Shown here piece by piece: positions 36,976-45,933 of a DNA stretch of 64,000 nucleotides. Source of the stretch: Pseudomonas sp. Z8(2022) (GTDB lineage: Bacteria > Pseudomonadota > Gammaproteobacteria > Pseudomonadales > Pseudomonadaceae); NCBI RefSeq assembly GCF_025837155.1, contig NZ_CP107549.1, positions 1,488,001 through 1,552,000 of the forward strand. The letters are read 5' to 3'. The first letter of the stretch is position 1. Each line of letters begins with the position of its first letter. The translations under genes and the position numbers were made by a program. A model generated the notes under the pieces. It ran no database searches. It worked only from the letters and a program-made list of their open reading frames with translations, and was not told where the DNA came from.

Positions 36976-38354
36976 GGCGGGCGCGCGGCTTTTTGCGCAA
37001 GCTGCGCATTCGCTTCGGCTCCCTGCGCCTGCGCCTGATGCTGGTCAGCGCGGCGCTGGCGATGTTGTTCATGCTGTTGTTGATGCCCGTGCTGCAGGGC
37101 GTGTTTCTCATGGCCCTCGAACAGACCGTGGCAAAACGCCTGGCTTCCGATGCGGCGGCATTGATCTCCGCTGCGCGCATTCAGGACGGCAAGCTGCACA
37201 TGCCGGACAAGATGCCGGACGAGGAATTCGACAATCTCGATTCGCACCTGCTGGGTTTCATCTTCGACCGTGACGGTCAGCTGATCTGGCGTTCACGCTC
37301 CTCCATGGACGAACTGGTGCGCTACCTGCCGCAGTACGACGGTCGTGGCCACGAGTTCATGCGGATTCGCGACGAGGCCGGCCAGGAATATTTCGTGTAT
37401 GACATCGAAGTAGACCTGCTGCGGGGTGACGAAACAGCCCTGAGCATCGTGACCATGCAGCCGACGCGCGAGTATCAGGGGCTGTTCAACGGTTTCGTCT
37501 GGCAGTTGCGGCTGTGGCTGGGCATCGCGCTGCTGGTATTGCTGGGGCTGCTCTGGTTCGGCCTGACCTGGGGTTTTCGCAGCCTGCGAGGCCTGAGTGA
37601 CGAACTCGACGGCGTAGAGGCGGGTACCCGCCAGCGTCTGAGTGACCAACACCCGCGCGAACTGTTGCGCCTGACCAATTCCCTCAACCGGCTGCTCGAC
37701 AGCGAGCGGCGTCAGCGCGAACGTTATCGCGACTCACTGGAAGACCTTGCCCATAGCCTGAAAACACCGCTCAGCGTGCTCCAGGGCATCGGTGAAACCC
37801 TTGCCGCACAGGCCGAGAATCGCGAGCAGGCACAACTGATGCAGGCGCAGATCGAACGCATGAGCCAGCAGGTCGGCTACCAGTTGCAGCGTGCCAGTCT
37901 GCGGCGCAGTGGCCTGGTGCGCCATCGTGAGCAGGTCTGGCCGTTGCTCGACGGCCTGTGTCTATCGCTGGACAAGGTCTACCGCGACAAGCGCGTGGAA
38001 GCGACCCTGGAAGTGCCTGAGCACAGTCAGATCACCATGGAACGTGGCGCGCTGATGGAGCTGCTCGGCAATCTTCTGGAGAACGCCTACCGCCTGTGTC
38101 TGCATCGCGTACGCGTCAGGCTGCAGCCATTGGCCGGTGGCTGCCTTCTCACCATCGAGGACGACGGCCCCGGCGTACCGCACCACCAGCGTGAACGGGT
38201 GCTACAGCGCGGCGAGCGGCTGGACGCGCAGAACCCGGGGCAGGGCATCGGCCTGGCGGTGGTGGAAGACATCATCGAAAGCTACGACGGCGAATTGAGT
38301 CTGGAGGACTCGGAGCTGGGCGGTGCCTGTTTCAGGGTGCGGTTGTACGACTGA
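36972..38354 (+). CDS. phoQ: Sensor histidine kinase PhoQ
   Basis: PhoQ (460 aa) senses low divalent cations and antimicrobial peptides in the periplasm and phosphorylates PhoP. There are two membrane helices (about 26-46 and 178-200), a periplasmic domain with an acidic stretch (MPDKMPDEEFDNLDSHLLG), a HAMP linker, the H-box LEDLAHSLKTPLSVLQ and the ATPase motifs LLENAYRLC and DDGPGVP. The start is taken as GTG 36972 overlapping the phoP stop (GTGA). It is about 12 residues longer at the N-terminus than the P. aeruginosa protein. Confidence 0.95.
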   Translation: MRRARGFLRKLRIRFGSLRLRLMLVSAALAMLFMLLLMPVLQGVFLMALEQTVAKRLASDAAALISAARIQDGKLHMPDKMPDEEFDNLDSHLLGFIFDRDGQLIWRSRSSMDELVRYLPQYDGRGHEFMRIRDEAGQEYFVYDIEVDLLRGDETALSIVTMQPTREYQGLFNGFVWQLRLWLGIALLVLLGLLWFGLTWGFRSLRGLSDELDGVEAGTRQRLSDQHPRELLRLTNSLNRLLDSERRQRERYRDSLEDLAHSLKTPLSVLQGIGETLAAQAENREQAQLMQAQIERMSQQVGYQLQRASLRRSGLVRHREQVWPLLDGLCLSLDKVYRDKRVEATLEVPEHSQITMERGALMELLGNLLENAYRLCLHRVRVRLQPLAGGCLLTIEDDGPGVPHHQRERVLQRGERLDAQNPGQGIGLAVVEDIIESYDGELSLEDSELGGACFRVRLYD

Positions 38355-38547
38355 GTGGCAGCCGTTAGCCGTTGCCGCTGGGAGGTTGCTGGGCAACAAC
38401 ATCATTCCTATGGTTTCCATCCTCCTGCGCAGAGCTCCTGCAGGTTCTGCGCTTCCTGATGGTTCATGATCAGCTGGTCCCGCAGTGAGCGAAGCGAACG
38501 GTTTGAACCTGTTGTTATGCGGTTGTTAGGACAGGCAGCAATACCTC

Positions 38548-39546
38548 TCACCCCTCCTGCGCCCGATAAGCGCCAGGCGTCAACCCAGTCCATTTCTTGA
38601 AGGCGCGGTGAAAGGCCGAGGGCTCGGAAAAGCCGAGCTGTTCGGCGATGTCCTGAATCGCCAGTTCGTCGCGGCCCAGGTGGTAGATGGCGAGGTCGCG
38701 GCGCAGGTGGTCCTTGAGTTCCTGAAAGCTGGTGCCTTCTTCGCGCAGATGGCGGCGCAGGGTTTGCGGGCTGGTGTGCAGGTGCTGGGCGACCTGTTCC
38801 AGGTCCGGCCAGGTGCGGCAGTCACGACCGAGCAGGCGCCGAATCTGGCTGATCAGGCTGTCGCCACCATCGGGGCGTGCCAGCAGGTCGGCCGGGGAGT
38901 GCTGGAGGAACTGCTTGAGGGTGCGTTCGTCCTGCAGCAGGGGCATCGTCAGGTAGCGGGCATGGAACAGCAGGCTGTTTTGCCCGGCGGCGAAGCGCCG
39001 GTTACAGGGGAACAGCAGTTCGTATTCGGCGGCGTGCCCGGGTTCGGGGTAGGCGAAGGTGGCTTCTTCCAGGCGGATGCGCTGGCCGATCAGCCAGCTA
39101 CCCAGGCGGTGCCAGATGACCAGCAGGCTTTCCACCAGGAAGTGGTCCGGGTCCCACAGCGTACTGCCGTCCACACTCAGCCGTGCCCAGTCGCCTTCGC
39201 GCTGCAGTTGAATGCGGGGCGCGTCGGGAAACAGGCCGTAGAACATCGCGCCGCGGCTCAGGGCCCGTTCCAGGCTGCGGCAGTGGATGATGGCATGACC
39301 CATCATGGCGAACGTGCCCCGTCTGCTCGGCTGACGGCCAAAGCCCAGGTACTCGTCGTCCAGCGCTTCCCACAGCAGTTGCATCAGCCGGGCGAATTGC
39401 TCGGGGGCAATGCGCGCGCGTGGCTCGACGAGCACGGCTGGCTGGATGCCGGCCTGACGCAGAATCGCCTCACAGGCCAGGCCGTGACGGTCGGCACCGC
39501 GCAGGGCAGCGCGGACGAAGTGGCTGGCGATGGTGCGTTCACGCAT
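38548..39546 (-). CDS. AraC family transcriptional regulator
   Basis: The 332-residue protein has an N-terminal ligand-sensing domain of the Arabinose_bd type (residues ~20-200; IAPEQFARLMQLLWEALDDEYLGFG, FVRAALRGADRHGL) and a C-terminal AraC HTH pair (DLEQVAQHLHTSPQTLRRHLREEGTSF and AIQDIAEQLGFSEPSAFHRAFKKWTGLTPGAYR). ATG 39546 gives a full-length family protein; the open frame continuing upstream covers the neighbouring gene and is a shadow. It is divergent from the acyl-CoA dehydrogenase cluster and is its likely regulator, sensing an acyl compound (inference). Confidence 0.9.
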   Translation of the reverse strand: MRERTIASHFVRAALRGADRHGLACEAILRQAGIQPAVLVEPRARIAPEQFARLMQLLWEALDDEYLGFGRQPSRRGTFAMMGHAIIHCRSLERALSRGAMFYGLFPDAPRIQLQREGDWARLSVDGSTLWDPDHFLVESLLVIWHRLGSWLIGQRIRLEEATFAYPEPGHAAEYELLFPCNRRFAAGQNSLLFHARYLTMPLLQDERTLKQFLQHSPADLLARPDGGDSLISQIRRLLGRDCRTWPDLEQVAQHLHTSPQTLRRHLREEGTSFQELKDHLRRDLAIYHLGRDELAIQDIAEQLGFSEPSAFHRAFKKWTGLTPGAYRAQEG

Positions 39547-39593
39547 GTTGGGGTTCCGACTGCGAAAGGTGGTCGATGGTAGGCAGCTGCGCT

Positions 39594-39609
39594 TGGCTTG
39601 GGCAAGCCA
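39594..39609. promoter_or_regulatory. Palindrome between the AraC gene and the acyl-CoA dehydrogenase gene
   Basis: TGGCTTGGGCAAGCCA is an inverted repeat (GGCTTG-GG-CAAGCC with one extra matching pair) in the divergent control region. It is a candidate operator. AraC proteins often bind direct repeats, so its owner is uncertain. Confidence 0.35.
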
Positions 39610-39711
39610 GCCGAGCGATTGGGTCAACCGAGGCTGAGCACATGGGTCATTGAGGGGGCGAGGGGCGGCCCTTAACCTCGGGGGCATAACAAGTAGCGGA
39701 GGACCCGCCCC

Positions 39712-40851
39712 ATGCAACGCAACCATTTCGACACCGAGCACAACCTGTTCCGTGATGCTTTCGCGGCGTTTCTCGACAAGGAGGTGGTGCCCCATCAGGA
39801 GGAATGGGAAGAGGCCGGTGTGGTTGATCGCAGCGTGTGGCGCAAGGCCGGCGCGATGGGCTTTCTGCTGCCCTGGGCGGACGAGGAATACGGTGGCGCG
39901 GGGCTCAAGGATTTTCGTTACGAGCAGATCATGTGCGAGGAGCTGGCGCGCATCAACGAGCCCGGCTTCATGATCCCGCTGCACTCGGCGCTGTGCGGCC
40001 CCTATATCGCCGAGTACGGCAATGCCGAACAGAAGGCGCGGTTGCTGCCGGGCATCATCAGCGGCGAGAGCATCCTCGCTGTGGCGATGACCGAGCCTTC
40101 GGCCGGCTCCGATCTGGCCGGCATGCGCACCACGGCGGTGGACAAGGGTGACCACTGGCTGCTCAACGGGTCCAAGGTGTTCATCTCCAATGGCTACCTG
40201 GCCGATTTAGTCATAGTCGCGGCCAAGACCGATCCTGCCAGCAAGCACGCCATGGGTCTGTTTCTGGTTGAGCGCGGCATGCCTGGATTCGAGCGCGGCA
40301 AGAAGCTGAAGAAGCTCGGCATGCACAGTCAGGACACTGCCGAGCTGTTCTTCAATGACGTCAGGGTGCCGAAGGAAAACCTGCTGGGTGATGCCAAGGC
40401 CGGTTTCTTCTACCTGATGAACATGCTCGCCCAGGAGCGCCTGACCAATGCTTGCGGCGCAGTGGCGGGGGCCGAGGCTGCGCTGCAGACCACCATCGAA
40501 TACGTGAGGGAGCGCCAGGCCTTCGGCCGCCCGGTGGCGCACTTTCAGAACACCCGCTTCAAACTGGCGGAAATGCGCACGCAGATCGACGTGGCACAGG
40601 TGTTTACCGACCGCTGCGTGATGGATCACAACCAGATGAAGCTCACCCCGGAAGTGGCTGCCGAGGCCAAGCTGTTCACCACCGAACTGCTCGGCAAGGT
40701 GGTGGATGAGGGCGTGCAGCTGCACGGTGGCTGGGGCTACATGTGGGAATACCCGATCTGCAAGATGTACGCGAATGCGCGGATTCAGCGGATCTTCGCC
40801 GGTACTTCGGAGATCATGAAGGAGATCATCAGTCGCGGGATGAAGTTGTAG
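39712..40851 (+). CDS. Acyl-CoA dehydrogenase
   Basis: This 379-residue FAD enzyme introduces a double bond between C2 and C3 of an acyl-CoA. Family regions are present: LPWADEEYGGAGL, AVAMTEPSAGSDLAGM (FAD and substrate binding), YVRERQAFGRPVAHFQNTRFKLAEM, and the C-terminal LHGGWGYMWEYPICKMYANARIQRIFAGTSEIMKE with the catalytic Glu in this zone. The signature is like long-chain or branched-chain ACADs. It heads a three-gene set with an acyl-CoA ligase and a CoA-transferase. The chain-length preference is unknown. Confidence 0.92.
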   Translation: MQRNHFDTEHNLFRDAFAAFLDKEVVPHQEEWEEAGVVDRSVWRKAGAMGFLLPWADEEYGGAGLKDFRYEQIMCEELARINEPGFMIPLHSALCGPYIAEYGNAEQKARLLPGIISGESILAVAMTEPSAGSDLAGMRTTAVDKGDHWLLNGSKVFISNGYLADLVIVAAKTDPASKHAMGLFLVERGMPGFERGKKLKKLGMHSQDTAELFFNDVRVPKENLLGDAKAGFFYLMNMLAQERLTNACGAVAGAEAALQTTIEYVRERQAFGRPVAHFQNTRFKLAEMRTQIDVAQVFTDRCVMDHNQMKLTPEVAAEAKLFTTELLGKVVDEGVQLHGGWGYMWEYPICKMYANARIQRIFAGTSEIMKEIISRGMKL

Positions 40852-40942
40852 GTTTCCCCACGCAGGCGTAGACGAGGTCTATCGTCATAGCGCGCTCACT
40901 GTGATGAGCGGGAGAACCATAACTACAAGAAGGCGATCTTCC

Positions 40943-42583
40943 ATGACCCTGCAACTGCCTCTCGAGCGCTTCAACCACTGGCTGGACCGGCAGCCTGACG
41001 CCATCTGGCTGCGTCAGCCGGTCGATGGTGTCTGGCGTGACCACAGCTGGCGCCAGGTCGATGATCAGGCAAGGCGCCTGGCCAGCGCGCTGCTGGCACT
41101 GGGTTGCGTGCCGGGCGAACGCGTTGCTCTGCTGGCGAAGAACTGCGCCGAATGGTTCATCAGCGATCTGGCGATTCAGCATGCGGGACTGGTCAGCGTG
41201 CCGCTGTATCCGCTGCAGGCCCCGGAGCAGATCGCCTATGTGCTGGAGCATGCCGGCTGCAAGGTGATTCTGGTGGGCAAGCTGGATGAACCGGACAAGC
41301 TGGCCACCGGCATCGCACCGCATATCACCCGCATTGCCATGCCTTATCCGACCATGCCCGCCGAGCATCAGTGGCAGGCCTTGCTGGCTGCGCACGAGCC
41401 TCTTTTCGGCACGCGTACGCAGCGTGACGAGGATCTGCTGTCGATTCTCTATACCTCCGGCACTACCGGTCAGCCCAAGGGCGTGATGCTCTCGGCCCGC
41501 GCCATGGCGTTCTCATCGACCAACGCCACAGCGGAGCTGAGCATGACCCCGCAGGATCAGTTCTTCTCCTACCTGCCGCTGTCACATGCCGCCGAGCGCT
41601 TTCTGGTGGAGTTCAACAGCCTTTACTGCGGTGCCCCGGTGGGGTTCGTCGAATCGCTGGAGACCTTCGCCAGCGACTTGCGCCATGTGCGCCCGACGGT
41701 GTTCTTCTCGGTGCCACGGCTGTGGACGCGCTTTCAGCAAGGCGTGCTGGAGAAGCTGCCGGCGCACAGGCTCGAGCGTCTGCTGCGCATTCCGCTGCTC
41801 GGGCGCCTGGTGGCGCGCAAGATCCGCGCAGGGCTGGGGCTGGATCGGGCGCGGGTACTCGTATCGGGGGCTGCGGCAATCTCCACCGGGCTGCTGGAGT
41901 GGTACCAGCGTCTGGGCATGACCATTTGCGAGGGCTACGGCATGACCGAGCACTTCGCCTACGGCTGCTTCAATCGTCCGGGGCAGGTGCGTTTCGGCAC
42001 CGTCGGCAGGCCGATGCCGCATCTGCAGGTGCGCATCAGTGACAGTGGCGAGATTCTGCTGCGTAGCGAGACGCTGATGCAGGGTTATTACCGCGAACCC
42101 GAGAAAACCGCTGAAACGCTCAAGGATGGCTGGTTGCACAGCGGTGATCGTGGCCAGCTGGATGAGGCGGGCTACCTGCGCATTACCGGGCGGGTGAAGG
42201 ACATCTTCAAGACCAGCAAGGGCAAATACGTGGCGCCGGCACCCATCGAGGGCGAGATCGCCAAGAGTCACTGGGTCGAGCAGGTATGCCTGATGGGCAG
42301 CAATCTCGACCAGCCGCTGGCCCTGATCGAACTGTCGCCGGCTGCCCGCCAGCAATCGCGCGAGGTGATCGAGCAAGCGCTGTCGTCACACCTGCATGCG
42401 GTCAATCAGCAGTTGCAGCCGCATGAGCGCGTCAGCCATTTCTATCTGGTCAGCGAGGGCTGGACGGTGGATAACGGCAGCATGACGCCGACCATGAAGA
42501 TTCGCCGCAATGTACTTGAGGTGCGTTATGCCGAGGTCATTGACGGTCTGGTCAGCGATGCCGTCATCGTCTGGGAACACTGA
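40943..42583 (+). CDS. Long-chain acyl-CoA synthetase-like AMP-forming ligase
   Basis: This 546-residue adenylate-forming enzyme activates a carboxylic acid to the acyl-CoA via acyl-AMP. AMP-binding motifs are clear: LYTSGTTGQPKGVMLS (P-loop), GYGMTE, and the C-terminal hinge GWLHSGDRGQLDEAGYLRITGRVKDIFKTSKGKYVAP. It has the shape of long-chain FadD/FACS enzymes, though it is shorter than eukaryote-like ones. The start at 40943 (MTLQLPLER) was preferred to an upstream ATG at 40901. It lies between the dehydrogenase and the CoA-transferase, so it probably supplies the dehydrogenase substrate. Confidence 0.9.
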   Translation: MTLQLPLERFNHWLDRQPDAIWLRQPVDGVWRDHSWRQVDDQARRLASALLALGCVPGERVALLAKNCAEWFISDLAIQHAGLVSVPLYPLQAPEQIAYVLEHAGCKVILVGKLDEPDKLATGIAPHITRIAMPYPTMPAEHQWQALLAAHEPLFGTRTQRDEDLLSILYTSGTTGQPKGVMLSARAMAFSSTNATAELSMTPQDQFFSYLPLSHAAERFLVEFNSLYCGAPVGFVESLETFASDLRHVRPTVFFSVPRLWTRFQQGVLEKLPAHRLERLLRIPLLGRLVARKIRAGLGLDRARVLVSGAAAISTGLLEWYQRLGMTICEGYGMTEHFAYGCFNRPGQVRFGTVGRPMPHLQVRISDSGEILLRSETLMQGYYREPEKTAETLKDGWLHSGDRGQLDEAGYLRITGRVKDIFKTSKGKYVAPAPIEGEIAKSHWVEQVCLMGSNLDQPLALIELSPAARQQSREVIEQALSSHLHAVNQQLQPHERVSHFYLVSEGWTVDNGSMTPTMKIRRNVLEVRYAEVIDGLVSDAVIVWEH

Positions 42584-42619
42584 TTCACCTTACGCCATTA
42601 CCTGTTTTCTGGAGTCACC

Positions 42620-43801
42620 ATGTCTGGTCCCCTGTCGTCACTGAAGATTCTCGATTTTTCCACGCTGCTGCCGGGGCCGTTCGCGTCGCTGTTGCTGGCC
42701 GACATGGGCGCGGAAGTGCTGCGGGTGGAGTCGCCTACGCGCATGGATCTGGTGCGCGTGCTGCCGCCGCACGATGGCGGGACGTCCACCAGCCACGCCT
42801 ATCTGAACCGCAACAAGCGCAGCATCGCCCTGGACCTCAAGCGCCCCGAAGCGGTGGAGGTGGTCAAGCAACTGGTGAACGAGTACGACATCGTGCTCGA
42901 ACAGTTCCGCCCTGGCGTGATGGACAAGCTGGGTGTCGGTTACGAGGCGCTCAAGGCGATCAACCCACGGCTGATCTACGTGTCGATCACCGGTTACGGC
43001 CAGAGCGGGCCTTATCGCGATCGTGCCGGGCACGACATCAACTACCTGGCACTGGCCGGCATCGCCAGCTACACCGGCCGCCAGGATCGTGGCCCGTTGC
43101 CGCTGGGCGTGCAGTTGGCCGATCTGGCGGGCGGTTCGCTGCATGGGGTGATCGGTTTGCTGGCAGCGGTGGTGCAGCGCCAGATCAGTGGCCAGGGCCA
43201 GCAGGTCGACGTGAGCATGACCGACTGCGCCTTCAGCCTGAATGGCATGGCCGGTGCCGGCTATCTTGCCGGCGGGGTCGAGCCCGACATGGAAAACCAG
43301 GCGCTCAATGGTGGCAGTTTCTATGACTACTACCGCACGCGCGATGGCCGCTGGTTCTCCGTCGGCAGCCTGGAACCGCAGTTCATGCAGCAGTTCTGCG
43401 CTGCCATTGGCCGCCCCGAACTGGCGGCGCGGGGGCTGTCGCAGAAGCCCGAGGACCAGCGCGCGCTGAAGCGCGAGATCGAGATCGAGTTCGAGAAACG
43501 CGACTTTGCCGAGTGGAGCCAGATGTTCGCCGAACTGGATGCCTGCGTCGAGCCCATGCTGCCGCTGTCCGAGGCGGTGCAGCATCCGCAGATCAGGGCG
43601 CGCGAGCTGGTTGTGGAAGTGCCGCGTGAAGGTTTGCCAGCGCAGGCACAACTGGCCTGCCCGCTGAAGTTCTCCGACGGCTTGCCGCCGCCCCGGCATG
43701 TGGGCGCGGCAGTTGGTGCGCATACCGAACAGGTGCTGGCGGAGCTGGGCTACGACGCCGAGCGAATCGCCGCGCTGCGCGAGGCGCGCGTGTTCGGTTG
43801 A
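42620..43801 (+). CDS. CaiB/BaiF family (type III) CoA-transferase
   Basis: The 393-residue protein is a family III CoA-transferase, moving CoA between carboxylic acids. It starts with LKILDFSTLLPGPFASLLLADMGAEVLRVE and continues with LNRNKRSIALDLKRPEAVEVV and YVSITGYGQSGPYRDRAGHDINYLALAG. The catalytic Asp is expected in QVDVSMTD-type or nearby positions; I did not align it. Relatives include alpha-methylacyl-CoA racemases, which share this fold and cannot be excluded. It is the last gene of the acyl-CoA set. Confidence 0.88.
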   Translation: MSGPLSSLKILDFSTLLPGPFASLLLADMGAEVLRVESPTRMDLVRVLPPHDGGTSTSHAYLNRNKRSIALDLKRPEAVEVVKQLVNEYDIVLEQFRPGVMDKLGVGYEALKAINPRLIYVSITGYGQSGPYRDRAGHDINYLALAGIASYTGRQDRGPLPLGVQLADLAGGSLHGVIGLLAAVVQRQISGQGQQVDVSMTDCAFSLNGMAGAGYLAGGVEPDMENQALNGGSFYDYYRTRDGRWFSVGSLEPQFMQQFCAAIGRPELAARGLSQKPEDQRALKREIEIEFEKRDFAEWSQMFAELDACVEPMLPLSEAVQHPQIRARELVVEVPREGLPAQAQLACPLKFSDGLPPPRHVGAAVGAHTEQVLAELGYDAERIAALREARVFG

Positions 43802-43820
43802 AGCGAGCAAGGGCGGCAGA

Positions 43821-44315
43821 TCATTCCTGGCGCTGCTCGCCGGTGAAATGCAGGGTCGCCTTGCAGCGGCGGCAGTAGTAGCGACGCCCCTTGGCTACCA
43901 GCGCGTGACGTTGAGCGGAGAAGGGGAATTCGCCGTCCACGCAACTGCAGCGGTAGATGAAGCGCTTGACCTTACGGCGTTCGACTTCGTAACTGTGGCA
44001 GCGATGCGCAGGCAGCTCGTAGACGCCGCGCATGATCAATTGCCATTCCTCGCCGTGGGGTTGAATGCGCGGGCCGAACAGCTGGTGGGCGATCATGTGA
44101 GCGACTTCGTGGGGCACCGTCTGGCGCAGGAAGTCTTCATGGTTGGCCCGGTACAGGGGCAGGTTGAAGCGCAGCTTGTTTTCCGTCAGGTGCGCGACGC
44201 CCGCCTTCTGCCCACGCAGCTTGAAGCTGATCTCGGGGCGGGCGAAGCGTTGCTTGAAGAAGGCTTCCGCCTGTTGGTAGCAGGCTTCTACGCGGGCGTG
44301 AATCTGTTCGGGCAT
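43821..44315 (-). CDS. sprT: SprT-like zinc metalloprotease family protein
   Basis: The 164-residue protein has the zinc metallopeptidase motif HEVAHM near residue 69 (PHEVAHMIAHQLFG) and a C-terminal zinc-ribbon region (YRCSC and YYCRRC). That is the SprT layout, related to the Spartan proteases that act on DNA-protein crosslinks. The bacterial SprT role is poorly defined. The length is normal for the gammaproteobacterial family. It converges on the CoA-transferase gene and is 60 bp downstream of a Yip1 gene on the same strand. Confidence 0.9.
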   Translation of the reverse strand: MPEQIHARVEACYQQAEAFFKQRFARPEISFKLRGQKAGVAHLTENKLRFNLPLYRANHEDFLRQTVPHEVAHMIAHQLFGPRIQPHGEEWQLIMRGVYELPAHRCHSYEVERRKVKRFIYRCSCVDGEFPFSAQRHALVAKGRRYYCRRCKATLHFTGEQRQE

Positions 44316-44375
44316 GGCTGGCGCAGGTACGGGCTGAGGGCGGATTATGCCGCAAGCAGCCCGTCTGCGCAGGTA

Positions 44376-45038
44376 TCACTCGTCCCCTGGCGGCTGCATG
44401 CGTTCCTGTTGCGTGCCGCGGCTCTGATCCTGTTGCACCGTTCGCTGATAGTCCGGCTCAAGGGTGTAGGTCCAGAACAGGATCATGCTGACCAGTACGG
44501 TGACCACCACCAGCAGACCAACGCCGATCATCGATGAGGCGTAGAGAAAGCCCTGCTGATTGTCGATGCGCATGAAGCGCGGCAGGCCGACGTAGATCAG
44601 ATAAGAGGTATGCGCGCAGGCCGCCAGCAGAACCAGTATCGCCAACCAGCGGGTAGGGTAGAGCGCGGCGATGCCTGCGAGAAAGAAAGGGGTGCAGGCG
44701 TAGGCAATGAACCCGATGCACTGGTTGAACGTGGGCCTGGCCTCGAAGGTGCGCGACATGTATCGCAGGAAGTAGCCCATGATGACTACGCCGATCAGCG
44801 TCGCCAGATAGAGCAGTACGCTCAACTGCAGAGCGCTTGTCGCCTCAAGACGAATGCGCTCTTTCTCGACCAGGCTCCATCCGACCCAGTGGGTGCCGAT
44901 GAACAGGCACACCGCGGGTAACAGGCTGAAAAGCAGGAGATAGGGCAGATAATTGGCGCTGTTGCGCTCTTCGTCCTGACGAATCGCCGTCCAGGCGCGG
45001 TCCGGGCGGGTGAGAAGGGTATAGAGGTTCGCATACAT
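44376..45038 (-). CDS. Yip1 domain membrane protein (second of a tandem pair)
   Basis: This 220-residue protein has about five membrane helices and the Yip1-family opening MYANLYTLLTRPDRAWTAIRQDEERN, followed by YLPYLLLFSLLPAVCLFIGTHWVGW and a central FNQCIGFIAYACTPFFLAGIAALYP segment. It is clearly paralogous to the next upstream gene (45170-45769). Its charged C-terminal tail (QQDQSRGTQQERMQPPGDE) is unique to it. Bacterial Yip1 proteins have no known function. The terminator of the upstream gene separates the two transcripts. Confidence 0.83.
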   Translation of the reverse strand: MYANLYTLLTRPDRAWTAIRQDEERNSANYLPYLLLFSLLPAVCLFIGTHWVGWSLVEKERIRLEATSALQLSVLLYLATLIGVVIMGYFLRYMSRTFEARPTFNQCIGFIAYACTPFFLAGIAALYPTRWLAILVLLAACAHTSYLIYVGLPRFMRIDNQQGFLYASSMIGVGLLVVVTVLVSMILFWTYTLEPDYQRTVQQDQSRGTQQERMQPPGDE

Positions 45039-45125
45039 GGTCTGTCCATCCGCTGACTGCCTTTATAGGTGGGGCAGCCGTAGCGGCCTGGGGTTCAACT
45101 CAAATTTTCCACCGCTACGGACAAG

Positions 45126-45148
45126 AAAAAGGCCGCCCGAGGGCGGCC
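45126..45148 (-). terminator. Rho-independent terminator after the first Yip1 gene
   Basis: GGCCGCCC / GGGCGGCC forms a strong stem, and on the minus strand it is followed by TTTTT (the A run at 45126-45130). It lies 22 bp beyond the stop at 45170 and separates the two Yip1 genes. Confidence 0.85.
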
Positions 45149-45169
45149 TGCCGTTTCGTCGATTGTTGA

Positions 45170-45769
45170 TCAGCTGATGTAGACCGGGCCGATGCCCATG
45201 CCCCAGAGAATGACCGAGCTGGCGATCATCGCCACCAGCACGACCAGACCGACTGCCAGCACCGAGCTGGAGAACATGAAGCCCTCGTCGTCGGGAATGT
45301 TCATGAAGGTCGGTATGCCGACATAGAGCAGGTAGACGGTGTAACAGATCGCTACCGTACCGACGACCATGCCCAGCCACAGATGCGGGTAGAGCGCTGC
45401 GAGACCTCCGATGAACAGCGGGGTGGCGGTATAGGCGGCGAAGACCACGCACTGGCTCAGGCTCGGATTGGCATCGTAGGTGCGCGCCATCCAGTGGATG
45501 AAAGCGCCCATTACGGCCACGCCAGCGAGCATCGCCAGATAGGACATGATGGTCATCACCATCGCACTGCCTTCGGTAAGCATGACGGGCGCTCGGTCAC
45601 CGATGGCCCAGCCAACCTGGGTGGTGCCGATATAGGCTGAGATGGCGGGAATCGCCGCGAGAATCAGAACGTGGGTGAGGTACATGTGGCTGATGGATTC
45701 CTCCTCGCCACGGATTTCTTGCCATTCTTGATCGGGATGGGTGAAGAGCCCCCAAACGTGGTGGATCAT
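45170..45769 (-). CDS. Yip1 domain membrane protein (first of a tandem pair)
   Basis: This 199-residue membrane protein has five helices and the opening MIHHVWGLFTHPDQEWQEIRGEEE, then HVLILAAIPAISAYIGTTQVGWAIGD and SQCVVFAAYTATPLFIGGLAALYP, aligning well with its neighbour. The ATG at 45769 is preferred over a GTG three codons upstream because of a strong AGGAGGT site about 8 bp before it. Its function is unknown; the duplication with divergent C-termini suggests specialisation. Confidence 0.85.
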   Translation of the reverse strand: MIHHVWGLFTHPDQEWQEIRGEEESISHMYLTHVLILAAIPAISAYIGTTQVGWAIGDRAPVMLTEGSAMVMTIMSYLAMLAGVAVMGAFIHWMARTYDANPSLSQCVVFAAYTATPLFIGGLAALYPHLWLGMVVGTVAICYTVYLLYVGIPTFMNIPDDEGFMFSSSVLAVGLVVLVAMIASSVILWGMGIGPVYIS

Positions 45770-45933
45770 GCCAGACACCTCCTTTTCTTATGACGGTCGC
45801 CCCCCTGCGCAAGCCCGGTTTGCATGCTGCTGCACCAAGCGCCAGACCGAATCTATGCGACCTTGTGTCGCAGTATAGGCAGGGCCAGGAGCCGGCGTGG
45901 TGTCTGGCTTTAGAGCAAATCGCTCTCTAGCTG

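Noticed and set aside
38355..38547. Small ORFs and a GTTGC/GCAAC repeat after phoQ
   Set aside because: The stem is short with no T tract, and the ORF has no coding character, so neither a terminator nor a gene is claimed.
39547..40155. Upstream extension of the AraC gene over the acyl-CoA dehydrogenase gene
   Set aside because: The extension is the antisense of a conserved gene; the AraC family N-terminus begins at 39546.
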